Source: Marinirhabdus sp963799365
Lineage (GTDB): Bacteria > Bacteroidota > Bacteroidia > Flavobacteriales > Flavobacteriaceae
Direction: 5' to 3'
DNA: 64,000 bases
Assembly: GCA_963799365.1 (NCBI GenBank)
Contig: CAWCWV010000016.1
Coordinates: 372,001-436,000 of the forward strand
Shown here: piece after piece, positions 41,645 through 51,100 of the stretch
How positions within the stretch are numbered: the stretch's first letter is position 1
How the letters are laid out: each line of letters opens with the position of its first letter
The notes under the pieces: model-generated
The model's input: the letters and a program-made list of their open reading frames with translations, nothing else
The model's database searches: none
What the model was told of the DNA's origin: nothing
Program-made: the position numbers and the translations under genes

Positions 41645-44122
41645 TTAATCAATAAAATTCAAAAACTTCAATCCAAAAACAAATGCGCCATCGCTAGCAC
41701 CATTATAATAGGACTTTACATAATCCAACCGAAGGAACCTGAACTTCCCCCACCCCAGATTGTCTATTCCTATAGAAAGTTCCTGATACGGTTTGTTTCC
41801 ATTTATACTTAGCAAATGAGCACCAGCGACCAGGTTAAAGTTTAATTGATTAATCCCTGGGATTTTCCCTAAGATCCATCCTTTGAAGTCATGCTCAAAA
41901 TGGCCTTCAAAATAGCTTTTATTGGTGCTTACATCATAATATGGCAATAGGTTAAATACATTGGTATAGCTTCCAGAGGTCCCTATACGTGTCTGATTTC
42001 CATTAAAGTGCTGGTAATCTACAAAGCTAATGTCGTCTCCATTTAAAAAAGTGCCTCCTTTTAAATTATAAGAAAACTCACCTTTGTTTCCTGTATTTAC
42101 ACGTTGGTTTAAGCGTGTACTCAATTGGCTAAAATCATAACCATCAATAGAACCGCCAAGTCCATTTTCTAATGTTACAGAAAGTGAAGGATATTTATCA
42201 TTACCCAGATTGTACTTTCCATCCGGATAGCTCATGTATTTTTGTCCAAAGGTAATGTTGGCAGTTATAGTGCTTTTAAAAATAGAATGTTCTAAGACAC
42301 CAGCATTTGTAAAATCCTGTGCATCCAACGGATTGTTTGAAGTATAATCTACATCCTCATTTGGCAAGGTTACATAATCTGTATTGTTAAAAAGTGGCTT
42401 CCGTTCCTGATAGCTAAAATTTGTAAACAATCGCAATCCGTTAAACAGCTCCTGGCTATAAGTTACCCCTGCAAAAGTAAGGTCGTAAACCTTCATATAA
42501 TTACGCTCAAAAAACAGGGTAGAGATGCTATTTACTAATTCTGAAATAGGCTCCGCACTATTGAACTGCTGTACGCGACTCCCTCCAAATACGCCTAATC
42601 GCAATCTGTTGGTGCGATTAAAATTTTTAGTGAGGCTTCCAGTAAACCGCAGTCTATCTTCAGCAATTCCGTAGTTGGCATTAAGATTTGCCGAAAACCA
42701 GCTTGTGCGGTTATCATCATTCCAACTAAAATAGGAGAGTCCCGCTCCACCATTCCAACCCTGAACGGTATTAAAGTTAATTTTTGGGAATGGGCCATCG
42801 TAACTTACTTGCCATTTATCGTAGCTGTTTTTATAGCTGTACCCTGTAATCGGATCTAAAATTTTGAATTTATTACTCACTCCATCTATAGAATCTAAAT
42901 AGGTTTCAGATTTGCGAAGGGTTTGTATGCTGTCTTTTTTTATATAATCGTTTAATTCTTCATCGGTTAAAGGAACGGGACGGGTGCCTTTCCAGAACAG
43001 ACTGTCTTTTTTATTAGCTTCGGCTTCAAACGAAAGCACTTCATTGGTAAAAGATTTTTTATTGAAGTTTGGTTTAAAATTGTAGTTACTGTATACGGCA
43101 ATAAATTTTCCGTCCCCTTTAAAACCAAGAAAACTAAATCCAAAATCGATGGTTTGTGAGAGCTTTACCCAAAAGTCGTTTTCAGGATCGTATTTAAAAT
43201 TTTGTTTAAACAGAAGTTGAGTCACCATAGGAACCTGTATGGCTTCTCCAGTTGTAGAAAGTTCCACGCCGTAGAGTTGCCAGTCGTCTTCCACGATATA
43301 TATAAAACCTTCCCAGACCCTATCTTTGGAACGTTTTGGGGTAACTTTTATTTTATTGATAAGTTTTGGACCTTCGTAAAAAACTCCGTCTAACTTGTAA
43401 CGGTAATAGGAAAAAGCACTTTCAGCAATAGGCGAAACAATAGAGGCGTTAATGTCTGTAGTGTTTTCATAAAATGAAAAATTGGCATCTTGGGCGCTAT
43501 TAAAACTGAAGCCGTTATCATTCCCGCTTACTTTGCTACCGATGATTTTTTCTTTAAAATCGTCTGGTTTTTGGTAAGAAATTTCGCTGATGGTTTCAGA
43601 AAGATAGATAATTCCAGTTCTGGTAGAATCTAGCTGTCCATCTAAGTCGCCGACTTCTTGTCCAAGAATTTTCTCAGGAAGATCTTCCACACGCCACAGT
43701 CCGCGTGAGTAAAAATCGGCTTTGTATTCTGAAATTTTATCGAGATTAATCTTGTGTCTGGCAATGGTTTCACGGATAATTCGGTAGGCAGGGTCTTCGG
43801 AAGTATTGATGATCACTTCATCCAGGCTAACCGATTCTTCAGCTAAGGTTATATTCAAAATATGAGGAAAAGATTGTATAGAAATATTTTTCGTAACCGT
43901 CTTAAATCCTAAAAACTGATAGATAATTTTATAGTCGCCAGTTTCAGTAACATTAAGTTCATAATTACCATCGTCATTGGAGGTGGTACCTACGTAGCTG
44001 TCTTCCAGATAAATATTCACAAAAGCTAGGGGCTCGCCTTTAGTATCGGTTATTTTACCCACAATTTGGGCTTGTAAAAATGTCATCGAAAAGAAAAAAA
44101 GAAGGAGTAAAATTTTGTTCAT
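41645..44122 (-). CDS. DUF5686 outer-membrane protein with carboxypeptidase-regulatory-like domain
   Basis: The 825-residue protein has a signal peptide (MNKILLLLFFFSMTFLQA), then a CarboxypepD_reg-like domain (VGKITDTKGEPLAFVNIYLE, DDGNYELNV) and the DUF5686 region, whose C-terminal half alternates aromatic and polar residues like a beta-barrel (SYFSWNDDNRTSWFSANLNA, RFLRLDYVKSYYNGASDGAF). It ends at FLNFID, suitable for barrel closing. It resembles TonB-dependent receptors in its plug-like start but lacks a TonB box that I can see. Its role is unknown. Confidence 0.88.
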   Translation of the reverse strand: MNKILLLLFFFSMTFLQAQIVGKITDTKGEPLAFVNIYLEDSYVGTTSNDDGNYELNVTETGDYKIIYQFLGFKTVTKNISIQSFPHILNITLAEESVSLDEVIINTSEDPAYRIIRETIARHKINLDKISEYKADFYSRGLWRVEDLPEKILGQEVGDLDGQLDSTRTGIIYLSETISEISYQKPDDFKEKIIGSKVSGNDNGFSFNSAQDANFSFYENTTDINASIVSPIAESAFSYYRYKLDGVFYEGPKLINKIKVTPKRSKDRVWEGFIYIVEDDWQLYGVELSTTGEAIQVPMVTQLLFKQNFKYDPENDFWVKLSQTIDFGFSFLGFKGDGKFIAVYSNYNFKPNFNKKSFTNEVLSFEAEANKKDSLFWKGTRPVPLTDEELNDYIKKDSIQTLRKSETYLDSIDGVSNKFKILDPITGYSYKNSYDKWQVSYDGPFPKINFNTVQGWNGGAGLSYFSWNDDNRTSWFSANLNANYGIAEDRLRFTGSLTKNFNRTNRLRLGVFGGSRVQQFNSAEPISELVNSISTLFFERNYMKVYDLTFAGVTYSQELFNGLRLFTNFSYQERKPLFNNTDYVTLPNEDVDYTSNNPLDAQDFTNAGVLEHSIFKSTITANITFGQKYMSYPDGKYNLGNDKYPSLSVTLENGLGGSIDGYDFSQLSTRLNQRVNTGNKGEFSYNLKGGTFLNGDDISFVDYQHFNGNQTRIGTSGSYTNVFNLLPYYDVSTNKSYFEGHFEHDFKGWILGKIPGINQLNFNLVAGAHLLSINGNKPYQELSIGIDNLGWGKFRFLRLDYVKSYYNGASDGAFVFGLKFLNFID

Positions 44123-44194
44123 ACAGCTGAGTGATTTTTAATAGAGACGCAGTTTTTACGAGGACTGTTGCCTCACAGACAAAATTTTAACATT

Positions 44195-44662
44195 TTAATT
44201 ATTAAAGGCTTTTTTAATTCGGCTTAGGTTACGCTTGCTATCACGGTCTTTTATTGTCTCTCTTTTATCGAATTGTTTTTTACCCCTGGCCAGCGAAATT
44301 TTTATTTTTGCCAGGCCTCTGTCGTTTGTAAATAGTACAAGGGGAACAATGGTAAGGCCACTGTTTTTAACCTCTTTCTCGAGCTTTTTTAATTCATTTT
44401 TGTTTAGAAGAAGCTTGCGTTCACTTTTTGGATTGTGATTAAAGTGCGTTGCATGGGAGTATTCCTGAACTGTCATGTTTATTACAAACAATTCGCCTCG
44501 CTCATTAAACTCGCAAAAACTTTCGGCAATGCTGGCTTTCCCTTCCCGAATAGCTTTAATCTCTGTCCCGGCCAAAACAATACCAGCTGTAAATGAATCT
44601 AACAGCTCATAGGTAAACTTGGCTTTTTTATTTTTTATTTTAACGTTTTTCTGTAATGCCAT
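44195..44662 (-). CDS. smpB: SsrA-binding protein (trans-translation)
   Basis: This 155-residue protein carries KVKNKKAKFTYELLDSF-like opening, FTAGIVLAGTEIKAIREGKA, SIAESFCEF, the OB core and the tail GKKQFDKRETIKDRDSKRNL, which mimics an anticodon stem in the ribosome. It works with tmRNA (not in this window) to rescue stalled ribosomes. A -7 box lies 8 bp before the ATG, so the leader is extremely short. Confidence 0.95.
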   Translation of the reverse strand: MALQKNVKIKNKKAKFTYELLDSFTAGIVLAGTEIKAIREGKASIAESFCEFNERGELFVINMTVQEYSHATHFNHNPKSERKLLLNKNELKKLEKEVKNSGLTIVPLVLFTNDRGLAKIKISLARGKKQFDKRETIKDRDSKRNLSRIKKAFNN

Positions 44663-44669
44663 ATACCTA

Positions 44670-44677
44670 CAAAAGTA
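44670..44677 (-). promoter_or_regulatory. TAnnTTTG -7 box before smpB
   Basis: On the minus strand TACTTTTG ends 8 bp before the smpB ATG. Short repeats of GTACGAT lie just upstream (44675-44702). Confidence 0.6.
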
Positions 44678-44842
44678 CGATTTTAGAAGTACGATGTACG
44701 ATTGGAAGGTTTAAAATTAATTTAAAAAGAGAATAATAGCGTTATAACTTTATGCCCTCTTCTCACTTATATCCGACGAAGGAGCCATAACTAAGAGCTA
44801 CACACAGAAGGGCAAGGGATGAGGGAGCAAGTGGACAATAAG

Positions 44843-45904
44843 TTATTTCTGAGGCATAGAAACCTTATCATACTTTACAGGACTGTAATCCTGCTTCAAT
44901 TCGCCATTCACCATAACATCTTCAAAAAAACAACGTGCACCTGCAGCTGTCATTAGATTTGGACCATCTTGAATATGCAAATGCAAATGTGCTTCACTAG
45001 AATTGCCAGAATTACCGCAATTGCCTAAATACTGGCCTTTAGTTACTTTGTCACCTGTTTTTACGGCAACAGTCCCATTTTCCAAATGAGCGTAGACAAT
45101 GTATTCTTCATTTTCGGTTTTAAGCATCACGCTATTCCCCAGCGGTTGTGCTGGATTCATAAAAGCTGGGCGATTGTCTTCAATACCTGTGTTTACTTCG
45201 TGGACGGTAGCATCGCAAACAGCGTATAAAGGCTGTCCGAAGGCGTAATAATCTTCGTTTCTTGTCCCACTACGTTGGTAGGAACGATTGTCTTTACCAA
45301 GCTTTAAAAAGTCGAATGCGCCTTGCTGTACTTTTGTAGTAACGTGGTAATTTTGTCTTTTTTCTGTTCCTCCCCAATAGGTCATCCATTCCCCATTAAA
45401 AGGAAGTCTTAATTTGGATGTATTTCTTTCGAACTTGGCGGGTGCGTTGTTTTCAATGGGTTTAAATAGTAATCCTGCTATTTTATTATCTTCATCTACA
45501 TAGATACCAATGTTCTGTTGACCATTTTCGAAATTTCCCAAGAAGGTATCTCTACCTCCTTGACTTTCCGAAAAAGTGAAAGAAGTAAATTTTCCGAAGT
45601 TTTCCTGAAAACTTGTTAGTAATTGATTCATAGCAGCCAAACTAACTTTCTGCTGAAAAGACTCGCTCAATAGTTCGTGAATAGCTCCGTTATCACCAAC
45701 ATTGTAATGATCCTGAAGCTTGGTGAGTGCCAGTACGTTTTTTTTGTTTTGAGCAAAAACTGAAATGGAAACACAGGTTAATAAAATTAGAAGTAATACA
45801 TGTTTTCCATTTTTCTGAATTTTATAATTTTTTACCCTAGCCCTGAAGGGAATATTGATAAAATTCAGAAAAATTAAAAATCGTTTAAAAATTAAATTTT
45901 TCAT
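44843..45904 (-). CDS. M23 peptidase with DUF3887-like domain
   Basis: This ~353-residue protein has a hydrophobic segment that looks like a signal peptide (HVLLLILLTCVSISVFAQ) preceded by about 35 basic and hydrophobic residues, so the start is uncertain; ATG 45904 and 45931 are possible. A DUF3887-like domain (LQDHYNVGDNGAIHELLSES) is followed by the lysostaphin-type M23 domain: PLYAVCDATVHEV, EEYIVYAHLENGTVAVKTGD and SSEAHLHLHIQDG (H-x-H). The first ligand position (H-x3-D) is less clear. It probably acts in the periplasm on peptidoglycan or as a regulator. Confidence 0.8.
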   Translation of the reverse strand: MKNLIFKRFLIFLNFINIPFRARVKNYKIQKNGKHVLLLILLTCVSISVFAQNKKNVLALTKLQDHYNVGDNGAIHELLSESFQQKVSLAAMNQLLTSFQENFGKFTSFTFSESQGGRDTFLGNFENGQQNIGIYVDEDNKIAGLLFKPIENNAPAKFERNTSKLRLPFNGEWMTYWGGTEKRQNYHVTTKVQQGAFDFLKLGKDNRSYQRSGTRNEDYYAFGQPLYAVCDATVHEVNTGIEDNRPAFMNPAQPLGNSVMLKTENEEYIVYAHLENGTVAVKTGDKVTKGQYLGNCGNSGNSSEAHLHLHIQDGPNLMTAAGARCFFEDVMVNGELKQDYSPVKYDKVSMPQK

Positions 45905-45950
45905 TAGACTATCTCTTGAAATGTTTACCAAATATAAGTGTCCTACTTTG

Positions 45951-45958
45951 TACCTTTG
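45951..45958 (+). promoter_or_regulatory. TAnnTTTG -7 box before the DUF6503 gene
   Basis: TACCTTTG lies 15 bp before the ATG at 45974. This supports that start against the longer frame from 45938. Confidence 0.55.
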
Positions 45959-45973
45959 TTACAAATACAACGT

Positions 45974-46720
45974 ATGAAACCTTATTACATTTTATGGCTC
46001 GCAATCATTTTTGTGGCTTGTAAAGAAAAACCATCGCTAACTGCCAATACAGTTATAGACAAAGCGATTGAGGTCTCTTGTCAAGGCAATTGCGATCATG
46101 CCGAACTAAACTTTGTTTTCAGAAAAGTAAAATATAAAAGTGTTCGAGAAGGAGATCGTTTTCAATACGAAAGAAATTTTGTAGACTCCCTAGGGAATGT
46201 AAGAGATGTATTATCCAACGATGGTTTTAAACGTTATAGAAACGATTCACTTCAAGTCCTAGCCGATAGCACTATTCAAAAATATTCTGAAAGTGTAAAC
46301 TCGGTGCATTATTTTGTACAATTACCCTATGGGTTGAATGCTCCCGCTGCGAAGAAGGAATTGCTGGGTGAAGCAACCATTAAGGGTAGAAAATATTATG
46401 AAATAGGAGTAACCTTCAGTGAAGAAGGGGGTGGAACCGATTTTGAAGATACTTTTGTGTATTGGATAGGTAAAGAGACCTTCTATGTAGATTATTTCGC
46501 GTACAATTATGAAGTGAATGGCGGTGGTGTTCGATTCAGAGAGGCTTATAATCCTCGGGTCGTAGAAGGAATTCGCTTTGTAGATTATAACAATTATAAA
46601 CCAGAAAGTCTTGACACCCCGTTAACCGAACTGGACGCACTGTTTCAGCAAAATAAATTAGAATTACTTTCTAAAATCGAAACTGAAAACGTGGAGGTAA
46701 CTTTGTTGAAAGAAAAGTAA
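45974..46720 (+). CDS. DUF6503-type lipoprotein
   Basis: This 248-residue protein has a lipoprotein signal (MKPYYILWLAIIFVACKEK, with Cys as lipid site). The body, from DKAIEVSCQGNCDHAELNFV through FVYWIGKETFYVDYFAYNYE and NPRVVEGIRFVDYNNYKP, has the beta-sheet pattern of LolA/outer-membrane lipoprotein-like DUF6503. It is probably on the outer or inner membrane facing the periplasm; function unknown. Confidence 0.8.
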   Translation: MKPYYILWLAIIFVACKEKPSLTANTVIDKAIEVSCQGNCDHAELNFVFRKVKYKSVREGDRFQYERNFVDSLGNVRDVLSNDGFKRYRNDSLQVLADSTIQKYSESVNSVHYFVQLPYGLNAPAAKKELLGEATIKGRKYYEIGVTFSEEGGGTDFEDTFVYWIGKETFYVDYFAYNYEVNGGGVRFREAYNPRVVEGIRFVDYNNYKPESLDTPLTELDALFQQNKLELLSKIETENVEVTLLKEK

Positions 46721-46786
46721 ATTTTTTCCCACAACTCACCGCACACAAATCTCTTCGCTCGAACCTCGTACTTCTAAAATTTAGTA

Positions 46787-46817
46787 TTGCATACCCAAAG
46801 CGCAACCTTTACCTTTG
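46787..46817 (+). promoter_or_regulatory. Promoter of the DegT-family gene
   Basis: TTG (46787-46789), a 20-bp spacer and TACCTTTG (46810-46817) match the Bacteroidota promoter consensus well, leaving a leader of about 65 nt before the ATG at 46890. Confidence 0.7.
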
Positions 46818-46889
46818 CCAGTATCTTTAAAATAGGAACCGCTTTCCTTTTGGAATTTGATAGTTATTAATTTAGAATTTTAGAAAATT

Positions 46890-48083
46890 ATGCCTGGATT
46901 TGAAATCTTTGGTGCTGAAGAGCGCAAACAAGTAAACGACGTATTGGAAACAGGAGTGCTTATGCGCTACGGCTTTGACGGTATGCGGAACAACCACTGG
47001 AAAGCCAAGGAGTTTGAAATTGCTTTTGCAGAACGGATGCAAAGCGCACACTGCCAGTTGGTTTCCAGCGGAACTGCTGCCTTAACAGTAGCATTAGCTG
47101 CAGCAGGAGTAGGAGCTGGTGACGAAGTGATTATGCCCACCTTTACGTTCGTAGCAAGTTTTGAAAGTATTTTAATGCTAGGTGCGATTCCTGTTTTGGT
47201 AGATATTGATGATACCTTGACCCTAGATCCAGCTGCAGTTGAAGCGGCAATTACGCCAAATACTAAATGCGTGATGCCAGTCCATATGTGCGGTTCTATG
47301 GCAGATCTGGGCGCTTTAAAAGCTATTTGTGATAAACACAAGTTATTATTACTGGAAGATGCCTGTCAAGCTATTGGTGGAACCTATGAAGGAAAGCCCT
47401 TAGGGAGTTACGGAGACCTTGGTTGTTTTTCATTCGATTATGTGAAGACGATTACCTGTGGAGAAGGGGGCGGAATTATCACCAATTCTGAGAAATATAA
47501 ACTAAATGCAGATCATTATCAGGATCACGGTCACGACCATGTAGGTAGTGATCGCGGAGCCGAAACACATCCATTTTTAGGGTATAATTTTAGAATTTCT
47601 GAATTGAATGCTGCGGTAGGTTTGGCACAATTAGATAAACTGGACGGTATTCTTAAAATGCAAGAACGTAATTACACCATTATGCGTGAAGCACTTTCAA
47701 CTATTGAAGGGGTTACATTTAGACGTGTTCCTGAAGGCGGCGTAGAGAATTATAGTTTTGTGAATTTCTTTTTACCAACACCAGAATTGGCCGAAAAAGC
47801 GCACAAAGCTTTGTCCGAAGCTAAGGTAGATGCATGTTTTTATTGGTATAAGAATAACTGGCATTATATTAATGGATGGGAACACCTTCGTGATCTCAAA
47901 AGCCTAGGAAACCTTTCTTCAGAAGTAAAAGCACAAATGCAGGATTTAAATAGTACCGATTTCAGTAAAAGTGATGCCTGGATGGGCCGTACGGTTTCTT
48001 CTTTGGTAAAAATTGGATGGACCGAGGCGCAAGTTAGAGATCGAGCTCAGAATATGGTTTCGGTAATAAAACCAATCCTCTAA
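46890..48083 (+). CDS. DegT/DnrJ/EryC1/StrS aminotransferase, KdnA-like
   Basis: This 397-residue PLP enzyme starts MPGFEIFGAEERKQVNDVLE and has CQLVSSGTAALTVALAAAGV, DEVIMPTFTFVASFESILML, LLLLEDACQAIGGTYEGKPL and GCFSFDYVKTITCGEGGGII, with the PLP Lys in DYVKTIT. The N-terminus resembles KdnA, which transfers an amino group to make 8-amino-3,8-dideoxy-octulosonate, a Kdo variant of lipopolysaccharide. I see no KdnB dehydrogenase next to it, so this remains a guess within a broad sugar-aminotransferase family. The C-terminal NNWHYINGWEHLRDLKS is uncommon in generic members. Confidence 0.85.
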   Translation: MPGFEIFGAEERKQVNDVLETGVLMRYGFDGMRNNHWKAKEFEIAFAERMQSAHCQLVSSGTAALTVALAAAGVGAGDEVIMPTFTFVASFESILMLGAIPVLVDIDDTLTLDPAAVEAAITPNTKCVMPVHMCGSMADLGALKAICDKHKLLLLEDACQAIGGTYEGKPLGSYGDLGCFSFDYVKTITCGEGGGIITNSEKYKLNADHYQDHGHDHVGSDRGAETHPFLGYNFRISELNAAVGLAQLDKLDGILKMQERNYTIMREALSTIEGVTFRRVPEGGVENYSFVNFFLPTPELAEKAHKALSEAKVDACFYWYKNNWHYINGWEHLRDLKSLGNLSSEVKAQMQDLNSTDFSKSDAWMGRTVSSLVKIGWTEAQVRDRAQNMVSVIKPIL

Positions 48084-48171
48084 TAATTCTCAAAAACTGC
48101 ATAAATAACAGAAGTGTCATTGTTTTAGTAAATTTATTGTTAAATTAAAACTTTAAATTTCAATAACTTAT

Positions 48172-51100
48172 ATGCGCTTATTCCTTATATTTTTTATTGT
48201 AAATATCTTAATTGGGTACTCGCAAGGAGATAATTCATATCATTTTAAACAACTTTCCGACGAAAATGACAATATGCCAGCTGGATCTCTTGGTATTGTC
48301 CAAGACAGTATAGGCTATATCTGGATGGCTGGTTTTAATGGTTTAAGTAAGTATGATGGTAAAACCATTAAATTTTTTCCTAAAAACTTTGTAAGTGAAA
48401 GTGATATTATTATTTATGATAGAAAATTATATACCGATCGTGAGCTGAACACTTGGATCATTACAGGTGAGCGACGAATAGAGAAATTAAACTGCAAGGA
48501 AGAGACTTTTACGACTGTAGGCAAAATACCAATGCCAAAGGTGCTATATCAGGACTTCAATCTTAATTTTTATGTAGGAACATCGAACAATGGCATTTTT
48601 AAAATAAATGCTAAAACAGAAGATACCATACAATTACTAAAGAAGAAAGATATTCCTATTAATGTTAACGAATTTGCTGAAATGCAAAATCATGTTTGGG
48701 CTGCTACTACCTCTGGTGTTTATAAAATTTCACCAGACAATCAGTATGTAAAATATGCATTACCAATAGAAGATGACTATCATACGACAGTGGTTGGTGC
48801 GTCAGAAAAAAATGGGGTCTTTGTGGGCACCTATTTAAACAAGGTTTTTAAATACAATGTTACCACAGATACATTTGAAATTTTTAAAGGATTTCCAAAC
48901 TATTCGTTGTTAGAAAATCTGTATGTACATAATCTGTTTTTTGACAGTAAAGACCGTTTATGGATTGGTAGCTATGGCCAAGGGGTTTATCTTGTTGATT
49001 TTGATGCTCAAACAATTTTAAATTTTAAGCATGATAAGCAAAATCCTAATTCCATTCCTTACGACTGTGTCACTGCAATTTATGAAGATAGGACTAATAA
49101 TATCTGGATAGCAACAGACGGAGGAGGTATGTGCCTATACGACGATAAACTACAAAAGTTTAATATACTGAACAACGAACGTGTACCTAATGATATAAAT
49201 CTCAGCCTAGTTAAGAGCGTGGATATTGATCATAATGGAAATTTGTGGATGGGAACCCACAATTATGGTGTTGTTCTTTTAGATAGCACCAAAACCAATT
49301 TAAAAGTATATAACGTTCAAAATTCAGGGTTGACCTCTGATAAGATTGCCTATTTAAAATTTATTGAAAAGGATTTGTGGATTGCCAATGAAACTCCGGA
49401 AATCCAGATTTTAAAACCGGATGGAAATGTAAGCACCTTAAATAAAAGTTCTCAACCCAAATTAGATGTTGGGTACATTTATCATATATTTCAAGATTCC
49501 AAAAATAGAGTTTGGTTATCTACCTCAGATAGTGGGTTAATTCAGTTTGATTCAGACCTAGGAATCGTGAAACAATACAGGTACAATCCAGAGGATTTTA
49601 ATTCCATAACAAGTGATTTAATTTATTCGATTGCTGAGGACAGTGAGAATAATATTTGGATAGGAACAAAGTATAAGGGGCTTTGTAGAATAAATCCAGA
49701 AACCGATAAAATCGATCGATATTCTGAATTTGATGGTCTCGCAAGATATCTTTATATAGATTCGCAAGATGCAGTTTGGATTGCAACCAATACAAAAGGA
49801 TTAATTAAATTCGATCCTGCAACAGGAAAAACAATAGTGTATGATAGTTCTTTTGGAATAAAAAGTTCTACAATTTGCGCCATCTTACCAGACGGTGATA
49901 ATCTTTGGTTAGGCTCCAATCGAGGTCTTATAAAATTCAACACCCAAAGTTTAGAAGTGGAAAGTTACGATAAAGTTGATGGTTTGCAATCTTCTTATTT
50001 TGTAACGAGATCGGCAGTAAAGGATTCAAAACGCAATCTATTCTATTTTGGAGGTGTAAAAGGGGTGAATTGGTTTAATCCAGAAAATATTAAACAAAAC
50101 TCTTCTTTGACTACCACTACAATCACAAAGGTAGAAGTTAACGATAAACTTCAATCTGTTTTTTTCCCAAAACGTTTTAAGCATACTGAAAATACGGTAA
50201 ATTTTACATTTACAAGTCTACATTTTTCTTCACCAAACAGCAATAACTATAAATATAAGCTTGTTAATTATGATGAAAACTGGCAAGAAGCTAAAAACTT
50301 TAATTTTGTACGTTATACAAATCTACCTCCCAACGATTATGAGTTTCAAGTCATTTCAAGCAATTATGATGATGTTTGGAACGAAACACCAGCTACGTAC
50401 AGCTTCAAGATTAATAAACCCTGGTACGCTACAAACTTGGCTTATGTTTTCTATGGTTTATTGCTTATAACAGGCTTATATCTATTCTATAAATATTTGC
50501 AATGGCGCCTACAAATAAAGAATGAATTAGAATTTGAACACAAGGAAGCTGAAAGACTCAAAAAATTAGACGAATTTAAAAACCGCTTATTCACCAACAT
50601 TTCTCACGAATTCAGAACACCCTTAACCCTTATTTCAGATCCAATAGACAATCAACTATCGAAGCCCTATCTTAAAAAGAAAGACAGAGAAGAATTAACC
50701 ATGGTAAAGCGGAATGCAGGAAGGTTATTGAATTTGGTCAATCAAATTTTAGACATATCAAAACTGGAAACAGGTAATTTAAAACTTTCTGTGGCTCAGG
50801 ATAACCTTGAGTTGCTATTGAAACAACTTGTATCTCCATTCAAGTTCAAGGCCCAAAAAAAACAAATAGACCTTAACTGCAACATAGGAAAAACCAATAC
50901 TGTTTGGTTTGATAGGGATGTGATTGAAAAGATTGTGCTAAACTTGCTCTCTAACGCGCTAAAATATGCGCCAGAAAAAGGCTTTGTGCGTTTTGAAGCG
51001 CTTATTCAAAAGGACTATTTGGTAATTAATGTTACCAATAATGGTGTGCTTTATTCAAAAGAAGATTTACAAAAATTATTTAAAAGATACTATCAAGCCG

